The translations under genes were made by a program, and so were the position numbers. Shown here piece by piece: positions 45,001 to 53,882 of a DNA stretch of 64,000 nt. Source of the DNA: Tenggerimyces sp963762635 (GTDB taxonomy: Bacteria; Actinomycetota; Actinomycetes; Propionibacteriales; Actinopolymorphaceae); the NCBI GenBank assembly GCA_963762635.1, contig CAVXLQ010000023.1:713486-777485 (forward strand). Direction: 5' to 3'. The notes under the pieces are model-generated. The model saw only the letters and a list, made by a program, of their open reading frames with translations. It did no database searches and was not told where the DNA came from. How positions within the stretch are numbered: the stretch's first letter is position 1; each line of letters starts with the position of its first letter.

Positions 45001-46552
45001 GTGCGAGTCGGAACAGCGTGCCTGCTGGCGGCGGCTTTCGCGCTGCTGGCGGGTTGTGGGCTGCCGAGCGCTCAGGACGGGATCCGGTACAGCGCCGACC
45101 TGCGGTCCCCTTCGCCGTCCGCGCTCGCTGCGCCTCCTTCGGAGAGCCCCACCGGACTGCAGGCCTACTACCAGCAGGAGCTGGAGTGGCAGGACTGCGA
45201 CGACGGCGTGGAGTGCGCGGACCTGACGGTCCCGTTCAGCTACGTCGATCTCGAGGCGGGCGGGGACCTGGAGCTGCAGGTCTATCGCGTACCCGCCGAG
45301 AACGAGCGCGAACGGCAGGGGTCGCTCGTCGTGCACAACGCGGGGTACGGCAACTCTGCTCTGGAGGCCTCGGACCTTTATGGCGAGGCATTGCTCGAGT
45401 CCTTCGACATCGTCGGCATGGATCCGCGCGGGACCAGCGGCGGCTCCGCGCAGGACTGCCTGCCGGGCTACAGGTACGACGAGTTCCTCGGTCTGGACGA
45501 CTCGCCCGACTCCGCCGCCGAGTGGGCCGCACTCCGGGCCGGGGCCAAGTCGCTCGCGGACGCCTGCGGCCACTCCGGTGGGACCCAGTTCCTGGCCAGC
45601 CTGTCTACGGAGAACTCCGCGCGCGACCTGGACGTGCTGCGGAGCGCGTTGGACGAGGAGCGCCTGACGCTGTTCGCGCAGTCGACGAGCACGACGCTGG
45701 GTGTCACCTACCTGACGCTGTTCCCCGAACGGGTCGGCCGGATCGTGCTCGACTCGCCGGAGCTTCCGGGTTTGGCGCTGCGCCCGTACGCGCTCGAGCA
45801 GGCGGCGGCGTTCGAGGAGGGGGTGGACGACTTCCTGTCGTACTGCGTCGAGGTCCTGGACGACTGCCCTCTCGGCAGCTCGGTCGAGTCGGCGCGGGCG
45901 AAGCTGGAGGCCTTCGTTTCTGGCCTGGAAGCGAAGCCTCTCACCGGCTCGCGGGCGCTGACTCCCACGCTGGCGATGGCGGCGATCCGGTGGGAGATCG
46001 GGTTCGGGTGGTACGACCGCGTCGCCGAGGAGCTCGCCGCCGCATTCGAAGGTCGCGGGGACGCGCTGCTGCGACGGGCGGACGAGGCGATCGGGCGGAA
46101 GGAGGACGGCGCGTACTACACCAACGAGGTCGCGTCCCTGGTGACGCGCTGCCTCGGCCGCACGGCTGTCCCTCCCGGGGAAGTGGTCGCGCTCTCCGCC
46201 GCGCTGCGCAAGGCCTCGCCGCTGCTGGGCCCGCTGCTGCTGCGCGAGGCACTGCCCTGCACGACCTGGCCCGTTCGACCTTCTCGGCCGGTGACGTACC
46301 CGCCGACCGAACCGACCTCACCCGTCACTGGTCGTGAGCAGCCGCATCGACCCCCTCGCGCCGTTGGCCTGGGCCGAGAAGCTGACCTCGGACCTCCCCG
46401 ACGCGACCCTGCTCGTCGGCCCAGGCTCGGGCCACCTCGCCTACCGCGCCGGCGACGAGTGCGTGGACGAGGCGATCGAGACGTACCTCCTCGACGGTTC
46501 CCTCCCCAGGCCGTCCCAGTGCAGCTCTGAATCCGACGGAGTGACGATCTGA
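45001..46552 (+). CDS. Secreted alpha/beta hydrolase lipoprotein (TAP-like), frameshifted near the 3' end
   Basis: About 516 residues once repaired; GTG at 45001. Lipobox LLAGCGLP. The alpha/beta fold gives DIVGMDPRGTSGGS, a nucleophile elbow LFAQSTSTTLG where this family usually has GxSxG, and VGRIVLDSPE. The frame then shifts near 46320; the neighbouring phase supplies the expected C-terminus with the catalytic Asp (SSRIDPLAPL) and His (GPGSGHLAY). The family contains secreted tripeptidyl aminopeptidases and esterases. The changed elbow (Ala-Gln-Ser-Thr-Ser) makes activity uncertain. Confidence 0.75.
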
Positions 46553-46559
46553 CCGCTCG

Positions 46560-47099
46560 CTACCAGAGCTCGCCGTCGCGCCAGTCGCAGATGAGGTCGC
46601 CGGTGAGGTCGAGGGGAGCGCTGCCGGGGAGGACGTAGATGCCGCCGTCTTCGTCGGCCGTCCGTTGCACGCCGGCGGGGGTGAGGGCGAAGGTCGCGCC
46701 CTCCCAGTTGCGCCACCCGCGGCGGGCGTAGAAGTCGAGCGCCTCCTCGGACGAGCTGAGCGCGCCGAGAACGTACGCGCCGGCGATGACGCGCTCGAGC
46801 TCCGTCATCACCGCGGCGCCCACCCCGTTCCGCCGGTGGCTGGAGCGGACGCCGACGCCTTCGATGTAGCCGGTCCGCAGCGCCTGCTCGTCGTGGATCA
46901 GCCTTCGTTGCACGACGGAGCCATGCCCGACCAGTTCGTCGCCCTCGTCGAACGCGAGCACATGCACACCGCCGAGCGAGTGCTCCCAGTCCTGGGCCGT
47001 CCAGTCGCCCTCGAACACGTCGACAAGCAGCTGGTTCGCGCGTTCGAGCAGCCCACCATCGAGCTCAGAGGTGTGGGCGACCCGGATCTTCGATCCCAT
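46560..47099 (-). CDS. Aminoglycoside 2'-N-acetyltransferase, AAC(2')-I-like
   Basis: 179 residues. It matches the AAC(2')-I family (intrinsic enzymes of mycobacteria) along its length. Recognisable blocks are VAHTSELD, FEGDWTAQDWEHSLGG, VQRRLIHDEQALRTGYIEGV, the acetyl-CoA loop RRNGVGAAV, GAYVLGALSSS, YARRGW, and the ending DLICDWRDGELW. The reaction would be acetyl transfer from acetyl-CoA to the 2'-amine of aminoglycosides. Such chromosomal genes may have a housekeeping acetylation role; resistance is not implied by sequence alone. It is divergent from a kinase-like gene 24 bases away. Confidence 0.85.
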   Translation of the reverse strand: MGSKIRVAHTSELDGGLLERANQLLVDVFEGDWTAQDWEHSLGGVHVLAFDEGDELVGHGSVVQRRLIHDEQALRTGYIEGVGVRSSHRRNGVGAAVMTELERVIAGAYVLGALSSSEEALDFYARRGWRNWEGATFALTPAGVQRTADEDGGIYVLPGSAPLDLTGDLICDWRDGELW

Positions 47100-47123
47100 G
47101 ACCAGAGCCTAGGCTCAGAACCC

Positions 47124-47874
47124 ATGATCGCGGTCCCAGATTCGTTCGCGAACGGTGTGATCTCCCGCGAGGGCGAGCCCGGCCGAGACTGGGTATCTGC
47201 CCTTCCCGGTCTGGTGTCGGAGCTCCTCGAGAGGTGGCGGTGTACGCCGACGGACCTCGACCACGAGTGGCGGAGTCGGGATCATCCTGCCGGTGCGGCG
47301 CGAGGACGGCTCGCCGGCGGTGCTGAAGGTCTCGTTCCCGCATCCGGGCAACCGGTACGAGGCGCACGCCTTCGAGGTCTGGCGTGGTCGAGGCGCCGTG
47401 CTGCTGTACGAACGAGACGACGCGTCCTTCGCCATGCTGCTGGAGCAGGGCGAGTGGCAGACCCTGGACTCGCTCGGCGACGTCGACGACGCGACGGCGA
47501 TCTGCGGCGAGCTGGCTCGGCGCCTCGCCGTGCTCGCTCCTCCGGGGCTGCCCGACTCTCTGATCGCGCGCGCGAATGGGAGACCGCGCTGCGCGACGAC
47601 GCGTCCATGCTCGGCAACTGCTCTCGCGACGTGCGCTGGATGCTGCCGTCGCCACCGTCCAGGAGCTCGGCCGCGAACAGCCGGACACCATGGTCCACGG
47701 CGACCTGCACTACGGGAACATCGTCAAGGCCCAGCGCGAACCCTGGTTGGCGGTCGACCCGAAGGGCGCCACCGACCGACTCGCAGTGTCGGGTACTACT
47801 ACGGCCACAAGGTGGGGGAGCCGGCCGCGATCGTCCGGGCCTACGAGCAGGTGGCCGAGGTGCTGGCCGGCTAG
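47124..47874 (+). pseudogene. APH(6)/hydroxyurea-kinase-like phosphotransferase, multiply frameshifted
   Basis: ATG at 47124 gives VPDSFANGVISREGEPGRDW ... LPGLVSELLERW. The frame then shifts near 47268 (to GVGIILPVRREDGSPAVLKVSFPHPGN), near 47565 (to REWETALRDDASMLG), near 47650 (to VQELGREQPDTMVHGDLHYGNIVKA, LAVDPKG) and again near 47780. The blocks include the kinase catalytic loop HGDLHYGN and the metal site DPKG of streptomycin 6-kinase/hydroxyurea phosphotransferase relatives. The region after DPKG is much shorter than in intact family members (about 45 versus ~100 residues). As given it cannot encode a full enzyme. Confidence 0.65.
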
Positions 47875-48257
47875 GGGCGCACCTTGATCAGGCCGAGGAC
47901 GGCTTCCGTCCGCTTGTCGGGGTGGCGGAAGCGGGAGGCGGAGAAGGGTGGGTTCTCTTCGCCGTGGAAGGGGATCTGGATGCCCTCCAGCTGCGCGAGG
48001 TCGTAGGCCGTGATCAGCGGTCCCGTTCGTGACGAGTCGTACCGATCCGTGCCCGTCGTCAGGGTCACCTCCGCCAGCGGGTCGTGCGTGTGCGACGGAT
48101 GGTCGAGCAGGCTGACGCACCGGAGCCCCACCGCGCGCCCGCCGGCAACGCCGAACGTCGCGCACACCACGGCGTCCAACGCCGAGCCCACCGCCTCGCA
48201 GTCGGGTGGCGACGCGACGGAGTACAGAGGTAGCGAGATCTCAATGACCAAGCCCAT
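47871..48257 (-). CDS. Hypothetical protein
   Basis: 128 residues, ATG at 48257. No signal peptide, membrane segment or known motif. An Asp/Thr-rich middle (LTTGTDRYDSSRTG) and a C-terminal half with IQIPFHGEENPPFSASRF read as a compact soluble protein. The end overlaps the broken kinase-like gene by four bases. No function suggested. Confidence 0.45.
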   Translation of the reverse strand: MGLVIEISLPLYSVASPPDCEAVGSALDAVVCATFGVAGGRAVGLRCVSLLDHPSHTHDPLAEVTLTTGTDRYDSSRTGPLITAYDLAQLEGIQIPFHGEENPPFSASRFRHPDKRTEAVLGLIKVRP

Positions 48258-48310
48258 GGCACGACCATAGTCGCGCGCTCTGAGGAGCTATGAAAGGACC
48301 TTGCGTAATG

Positions 48311-48326
48311 GGGATAGCGCTTGCCC
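48311..48326. promoter_or_regulatory. Imperfect palindrome, LacI-type operator candidate
   Basis: GGGATAGCGCTTGCCC, 6 of 8 positions complementary around a central GC, 62 bases before the ATG of the sugar-type ABC operon. LacI-family operators commonly have such a centre. Binding is not shown. Confidence 0.35.
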
Positions 48327-48387
48327 ATTCCCCGTTGTACAGTGCGCGGTAAGCGGTTGCCGGGACCCCGGGAGGGGTGATCGAACC

Positions 48388-49692
48388 ATGACTCTGAACC
48401 TGGGGGATCATCAATCGACGCGCCGTGACGTACTCAGAACGTTGATGCTCGGCGGCGGCACGCTCCTGGCTGCCGCCGCGTGCGGCAAGGGCCCAGAGCA
48501 AGCGGTTTCTCAGGGCAGCGGCAAGCCCGTCGCCGCCGACGCGACCGGCACCTTGAACGTCTGGCACTATTCGACATCGAACAACCTCAAAGCGGTAGAG
48601 GATTACACCGCCGTCTTTACCAAGAAATATCCAAGGTCGACGTCAAGCTGACGTTCGTCGAATTCAGCGAGATGCCCAAGCGCGCGATCGCCGCGGCCGG
48701 TGCGCGCAGTGGACCGGACGTGTTCATCTACGGAGGCAACGAGGTCCTCCCCGATGTACAAAGCGGGCGTCTTCCGCGAGATCGACACCTGGTGGTCGAA
48801 GTTCCCGACCGGACAAAGTTCCCCGACGGCGTCCAGACGAAGTTCACGGCAAGCTCTTCGGTGTCAAGGGCTACGTCAACCTCACCGGCCTTTGGTACAA
48901 CAAGGACATCATCGAGAAGGTCGCGTCGAGCCGCCGACCACGTTCGAGGACACCACGCCGGCCTTCGAGAAGGTCGCCGCGTACAACAAGGCCAACAACA
49001 CCAAGTACATCCGCTGTCCTCACCGGCCAAGCGAGCAACCAGGGCGACTGGACCGCCTGGCCGTGGCCTCTCCGGGTACGGCTTCAGCGACGATACCCCG
49101 ACGAAGAGGGGCGCTGCGAAGACGTTCACGCTCGTCAACACCTGGGCGCGGAACGGCTACCTGCCCAAGGACGTGCTCAACGGGCGAGGCCGAGACGTTC
49201 ACCCGCTTCGCCGTCTTCGGCGACGTCGCGTCCATGGAGAACGAAGAACTGGAACATCGGCCCGGCGAAGCGCGAGGCCAAGTTCGCGTTCGGCACGGCC
49301 CAGCTCCCGAAGGGCCGAACGGCGGCGGCGTGTTCCTCGGCGGCGAGGCGCTGTGGATGGGCAAGTCCACCGAGTCCGCCCGACCTCGCGTGGACCTACA
49401 TGAGCAACACCCTGTTCAGCAAGGAAGGTCTGCTGATCGCCTTCCGCGAGTCGGGAACGGTGCCGGCCCGCTCGGACATGACCGGCCTGCCCGAGGTCAC
49501 CAAGGATCCGTTGCTCCAGCCGTACCTCGCGATGGTGTCCGAACGAGGCAGCGAGTATCCGCCGGCGGGAGGGAAGGTCCTGGCGGCTCAGGCCGTCATC
49601 GCGCAGAACTGGAGTGCCGTCATCGCCGGCCAGAAGCCCCCTGAGCAAGCGGCGAAGGACGCCGCGGCGGGTGTGAAGGCGAACTCCCAGTA
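48388..49692 (+). pseudogene. Sugar-type ABC transporter substrate-binding lipoprotein (SBP family 1), broken by ~11 indels
   Basis: ATG at 48388. A Tat-like start (TRRDVLRTLMLGGGTLL) and lipobox (AAAACGKG) are followed by LNVWHYSTSNNLKAVEDYTAVF. The protein then has to be followed through changing phases: LTFVEFSEMPKRAIAAAG, MYKAGVFREIDTWWSKF, FGVKGYVNLTGLWYNKDI, TTFEDTTPAFEKVAAYNKAN, GGVFLGGEALWMGKS, and the intact tail TYMSNTLFSKEGLLIAFRES. Shifts lie near 48632, 48754, 48805, 48845, 48923, 49014, 49063, 49182, 49239, 49314 and 49381. Family 1 proteins bind sugars or polyols. I expect the true gene to be intact. Confidence 0.7.
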
Positions 49693-49729
49693 ATGCGAAC
49701 GGCGTCCGTCCGGCTCTCGTCGCGAGCGC

Positions 49730-50635
49730 GTGCCCAGGCGCGAGCCGGGTACGGCAACGAGGCGCAGACGGCGGTGGCCGAGGGCGGACTGGCTGTTCGC
49801 CCTGCCCGCCGCGCTGTTCCTCGGCGCCGTGACGTTCTACCCGTTCCTCCAGCTCGTCAGGATGGCCTTCAGCCAGGTGACCGCAGAGAACATCTTCGGC
49901 GCCTGGCCGTTCACCGGCATCCAGGGATTCGTCGCGATGGCGGGCGAGCCGGCCTTCCGCGAGGCGTCGGTCAACACCGTCATCTACGTCACGATCGTCG
50001 TCGGCCTCGGCCTGGTCGGCGGCCTCGCGGCGGCGCTCGCGCTCTGGCGAGGCGGAAGGCTCGGCGGGTTCGTGCTCGGACTGATGGTCTTCGGCTGGGC
50101 CCTGCCGCCGTTGATCAACGGCACCATCTGGCGCTTCCTGCTCGACCGCCAGGGCCTCGTCGACCATCTGCTCGGCCTGGTAGGCCTCCCGCAGCCCTCC
50201 TGGCTCGTCGACGGAAGGCTTCCCCTCGTCTCGGTGGCGTTGGTGAACGCCTGGGTCGCCGTCCCGTTCGCGACCCTCGTCTACCGCGCCGCGCTCCTCG
50301 ACATCTCGCCCGAGACCCTGTCCGCCGCCGAGGTCGACGGAGCGAGGCGCGGGCAGATCATCCGGTACGTCGTCCTCCCACTGCTCCGCCCCACCACGCT
50401 CGTGCTCGCCGTCGTCAGCCTCATCTACGCGTTCAAGAGCTTCGACTTCATCTACATCATGACGTCCGGCGGCCCGGGCACGGTGAGCACGACTTTGCCC
50501 TACTACAGCTACCGGTTGGCGTTCGAGCTGTTCGAGTACAGCAAGGGCGCGGTCGCGGCGCTGTTCACCGTCCTCGTCGTGATCGGGTTGGCGTTCGTCT
50601 ATCTCCGCCAGGTACGGCGGGAGGAACGCCCATGA
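49730..50635 (+). CDS. Sugar-type ABC transporter permease 1 (MalF-like)
   Basis: 301 residues, GTG at 49730. A basic N-terminus is followed by six or so membrane segments, with the EAA loop near the end (AAEVDGARRGQIIRYVVLPLLRP) and the typical SFDFIYIMTSGGPG motif. Together with the next gene it forms the pore for the binding protein upstream. The ATPase is not encoded nearby; actinomycete sugar importers often share a common MsiK-type ATPase. Confidence 0.88.
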   Translation: MPRREPGTATRRRRRWPRADWLFALPAALFLGAVTFYPFLQLVRMAFSQVTAENIFGAWPFTGIQGFVAMAGEPAFREASVNTVIYVTIVVGLGLVGGLAAALALWRGGRLGGFVLGLMVFGWALPPLINGTIWRFLLDRQGLVDHLLGLVGLPQPSWLVDGRLPLVSVALVNAWVAVPFATLVYRAALLDISPETLSAAEVDGARRGQIIRYVVLPLLRPTTLVLAVVSLIYAFKSFDFIYIMTSGGPGTVSTTLPYYSYRLAFELFEYSKGAVAALFTVLVVIGLAFVYLRQVRREERP

Positions 50636-51438
50636 GGCGGGCCGGTCCGCTCGCGTACGCGGGGATGGTGGTGATCGCCGCGATCTACGGCATCCCGTTC
50701 CTGTCGCTGGTCACGACCTCGCTCAAGACCAACACGCAGATCTTCGCCGGCGGGCTGCTTTTCACGCCGACGATCGAGGCGTACCGGAACGTCGTCAACG
50801 GCGACTTGCTCCAAGCCTGCTCGAACTCCGCGATCATCGGCCTCGGCACCACGGTCCTCACGATCGCCCTCGCGACCCCGGCCGCGTACGCGCTCGCGAG
50901 ATTCCGCGGCAGCCTCGTCAACGCGGGTCTCGCGATCGTCATCATCCTGCAGATGATGCCGCAGCCCGCGACGCTGATCCCGCTCTACCGCGTGCTCGCC
51001 GGCTGGTACCTGCTCGACACCCCGGTCGGCGTCATCCTCGCCGACACCGCGCTGCTGTTGCCGTTCTGCATCCTCATCCTGCGACCGTTCTTCCTCGCCG
51101 TGCCACGCGAGATCGAGGAACAGGGCCGGATGGACGGCGCGAACGGTTGGCGCATCTTCTCGCGCCTCGTCGTGCCGGTCACGCTGAACGGCGTCCTGAC
51201 CGGCGGCACCATCATCTTCTTCATCGCGTGGGGCGAGTTCCTGTACGCGATCACGTTCCTGCCCGACGCGTCGAAGTACCCGATCAGCGTCCTGATCGCC
51301 TCCCAGGTAAGCCAGTACGGCATCGAGTGGTCGCAGATGATGGCGATCGCGGTCGTTGCTTCCCTGCCCATCCTGGCGATCTACGCCTTCACCTATCGCA
51401 GACTCCGCGACGGCCTGTCTCTGGGTTCGGTGCGGTGA
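50632..51438 (+). CDS. Sugar-type ABC transporter permease 2 (MalG-like)
   Basis: 268 residues, ATG at 50632 in ATGA overlap with permease 1. The motifs are SLKTNTQIF, PAAYALARFRG, LQMMPQPATLIPLY and the EAA loop EQGRMDGANGWRIFSRLVVP. About six membrane segments. Confidence 0.9.
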   Translation: MRRAGPLAYAGMVVIAAIYGIPFLSLVTTSLKTNTQIFAGGLLFTPTIEAYRNVVNGDLLQACSNSAIIGLGTTVLTIALATPAAYALARFRGSLVNAGLAIVIILQMMPQPATLIPLYRVLAGWYLLDTPVGVILADTALLLPFCILILRPFFLAVPREIEEQGRMDGANGWRIFSRLVVPVTLNGVLTGGTIIFFIAWGEFLYAITFLPDASKYPISVLIASQVSQYGIEWSQMMAIAVVASLPILAIYAFTYRRLRDGLSLGSVR

Positions 51439-51452
51439 GAGAGGAGACCTCG

Positions 51453-52904
51453 ATGAATTGGGACGGAAAGCTCTTCGTCGCAGGCGAATGGCGGACGTCG
51501 GCTGGCGGGAAGACCCTTGCCTCGTTGGAGAAAGCGACCGGCAATGAGCTGGGCACGCAGGCATTGGCGACGGCGGAGGACGTCAATGCGGCGGTCGAGG
51601 CAGCGGTCGCCGCCCAGCCGGGATGGGCCGCCCAGGGGTACGACGTTCGCGCCGGTGTGCTGCGGAATGCCGCTGCCCTGTTGAAGGAACGGGCGGAACG
51701 CTACGCCGACCTGATCGTGCGCGAGACGGGCTCGATCCGCGGCAAGGCCGACTACGAGGTCGGCGCCGCGCTGAACGAGCTGTACGAGGCCGCGGCCCTT
51801 GCGAGCGCACCGCTCGCCGAGGTGCTCCCGTCCCACAACACGACGAAGATGAGCATCGCCCAGCGAGTGCCGCTCGGCGTCGTCGGCGTGATCACACCGT
51901 GGAACTTCCCACTGGTGCTGGGCATGCGAGCGGTCGCGCCGGCCCTTGCGCTCGGCAACGCCGTGATCCTCAAGCCCGCCGAGCTGACGCCGATCACCGG
52001 TGGCTACCTGTTCGCCGAGCTGCTGGTCGAGGCCGGCGTACCCGAAGGCGTCTTCCAGGTCCTCACCGGACTCGGCGAGGAGACCGGCGCGGCACTCGTC
52101 GAGCACGACGGCGTCGCGATGATCCATTTCACCGGCTCGAGCGAGGTCGGACGGCACATCGCGAGCACCGCTTCGCAAACGCTGACGAAGGTCTCGCTCG
52201 AGCTCGGCGGCAACAACGCGTTCGTCGTCCTCGACGACGCCGACGTCGACCTCGCGAGCAACGTCGGTGCCTGGTCGTCGTACCACTACCAAGGCCAGAC
52301 CTGCATCACCGCGAGCCGGCATATCGTCATGCGCCCGGTCGCCGAGGCGTACGTGGCGGCGTTGGCCGCCCGCGCCAAGGCGATCACGGTCGGCGATCCC
52401 ACGTCCGACGCGGTGGGCCTCGGCCCGATGATCAATGAGGAGCAACGCGACCGCGCGCTCCGCATCGTCGAGAAGTCGGTCGAACTCGGCGCGACGATGG
52501 TGGAGGGCGGTACGCACGACGGCCTGTTCGTTCGCCCGATGGTGCTGACGAACGTGACGCCGGACATGCCCGTCTATACCGAGGAGATCTTCGGGCCGGT
52601 CGCGCCGATCGTGGTCGTCGACTCCGAGGACGAGGCGCTCCGGTTGACGAACGCGACACCGTACGGGCTGGTGAACGCCGTGTTCACCGGCGATCCGCTG
52701 CGTGGGTTGGCGTTCGCCGAACGCGTCCGTTCCGGCATGGTGCACGTCAACGACACGACCTGCCTGGACGAGGCGCACGTTCCCTTTGGCGGCATGGGGC
52801 TGTCAGGCTATGGCGGGAGGTCCGGCGGGCATTCGAACCTCGACGAGTTCACCGAACGCAGGTGGGTGACGGTCCAACGCGGTCCGGTCGCCTACCCGTA
52901 CTGA
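51453..52904 (+). CDS. Aldehyde dehydrogenase (benzaldehyde/vanillin-type)
   Basis: 483 residues, ATG at 51453 with GAGGAGA upstream. NAD-dependent ALDH fold: VITPWNFPLVLGMRAVAPAL, FTGSSEVGR, catalytic base E250 (LELGGNN) and nucleophile C284 (GQTCITASR), then EEIFGPVAPI and VPFGGMGLSGYG. The residue pattern is closest to benzaldehyde and vanillin dehydrogenases, but the substrate cannot be fixed. It lies 14 bases after the permease gene, so it probably oxidises an aldehyde derived from the imported compound. Confidence 0.88.
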   Translation: MNWDGKLFVAGEWRTSAGGKTLASLEKATGNELGTQALATAEDVNAAVEAAVAAQPGWAAQGYDVRAGVLRNAAALLKERAERYADLIVRETGSIRGKADYEVGAALNELYEAAALASAPLAEVLPSHNTTKMSIAQRVPLGVVGVITPWNFPLVLGMRAVAPALALGNAVILKPAELTPITGGYLFAELLVEAGVPEGVFQVLTGLGEETGAALVEHDGVAMIHFTGSSEVGRHIASTASQTLTKVSLELGGNNAFVVLDDADVDLASNVGAWSSYHYQGQTCITASRHIVMRPVAEAYVAALAARAKAITVGDPTSDAVGLGPMINEEQRDRALRIVEKSVELGATMVEGGTHDGLFVRPMVLTNVTPDMPVYTEEIFGPVAPIVVVDSEDEALRLTNATPYGLVNAVFTGDPLRGLAFAERVRSGMVHVNDTTCLDEAHVPFGGMGLSGYGGRSGGHSNLDEFTERRWVTVQRGPVAYPY

Positions 52905-52916
52905 GGGGAAGCCCGC

Positions 52917-53640
52917 ATGGTTCACGGGGAACGCTTCGACGTCTGCGTCGTCGGCGCCGGCCCGTCCGGCGCGGTCACCGCCGCCCGCCTCGCGCAGAGC
53001 GGGTTCCGGGTGGCCGTGCTCGAGCAGGGTGACTGGCCGGACTACAGCAAGGCGCGGGCGGCGCATCCCGACTTCGAGATCAACACCGGCCCTCAGTGGG
53101 CTTGGGATCCGAACGTCCGAGGGCTGGACTGCGACTACCCGATCAACGTCGACGACTCCGACATCGACGTGCTGCTGTACAACGCGGTCGGTGGCGGGTC
53201 GGTGATCTATGCCGCGCAGTGGCATCGGAACCTGCCGTCGGACTTCTGCGTACGGACGCTCGACGGTGTCGCGGACGACTGGCCGTTCGGGTACGACGCG
53301 CTGGTGCCGTTCTACGAACGGGTCGAGAAGGTCTTCGGGATCTCCGGCCTGGGCGGGGATCCGGCGTTCCCGCCCGGCGAGGGGCCGCCGCTGCCGCCGT
53401 CGCCACTCGGCCGCATCGGGCGGCGGGTCGCCGCCGCGCACAACGAGCTCGGCTGGCACTGGTGGCCTGGGCCGAACGCGATCGCGACGCGCGACTATGG
53501 GCCGCTGAAGGCGTGTGTGCAGCGGGCGGCTTGCCTGTGGACTTGCGCGGACGGTGCCAAGTCGAGCGTCGACCTGACGTACTGGCCGTCCGCGACCGCC
53601 GCCGGCGTGCACCTGGTCACCGAGACCGGCATCGGCCAGG
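52917..53640 (+). CDS. GMC-family FAD oxidoreductase, N-terminal ~236 residues (truncated at a chimeric join)
   Basis: ATG at 52917, 12 bases after the dehydrogenase. The FAD dinucleotide-binding motif GAGPSG is at residues 13-18, followed by VAVLEQGDWPDYSKA and the GMC signature region NAVGGGSVIYAAQWHRNLPSDF, DDWPFGYDALVPFYERVEKVFG, then ACLWTCADGAKSSVDLTYWPSA and GVHLVTE. At residue ~236 the sequence leaves the family and continues as an unrelated beta-rich domain. A complete GMC enzyme would need another ~300 residues with the substrate domain and catalytic His. Genuine N-terminal half, false or rearranged end. Confidence 0.8.
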
Positions 53641-53882
53641 TCCGCGTCGGGATCCAGCTCCTCGACGCCGCGTCGCGCCTGATCGGTCCCGACTTCGCGC
53701 GCTGCGAGCTGGACGAGGATGTTCGACCTGGCGAATCATGCAGGGTGCTGACGACGTTCGTGACGCCGCCCGAGCCCGGCGAGTACGGACTGAAGTTGAA
53801 TCTCGTCGCCGAGGGAATCACCTGGTTCGGCCCGCGGGGGACGAAGGTCGCGGTTCGTCCCTTGAAAATTACCTCGCCTTAA
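53641..53882 (+). CDS. Fragment of an unrelated secreted or envelope protein (Ig-like C-terminal domain)
   Basis: About 80 residues in the same phase as the GMC fragment: GQVRVGIQLLDAASRLIGPDF, DVRPGESCRVLTTFVTPPEPGEYGLKLNLVAEG. A beta-sandwich of this kind is seen at the C-terminus of some acidobacterial glycosyltransferases and methyltransferases. It is in reading frame with the oxidoreductase by chance or by assembly; it belongs to the sequence that follows, not to the actinomycete. Confidence 0.55.

Noticed and set aside
48388..49692. Binding-protein gene as a true pseudogene
   Set aside because: Conserved peptide blocks continue without in-frame stops or substitutions once phase is corrected, and the rest of the operon is intact; sequencing error is more likely.
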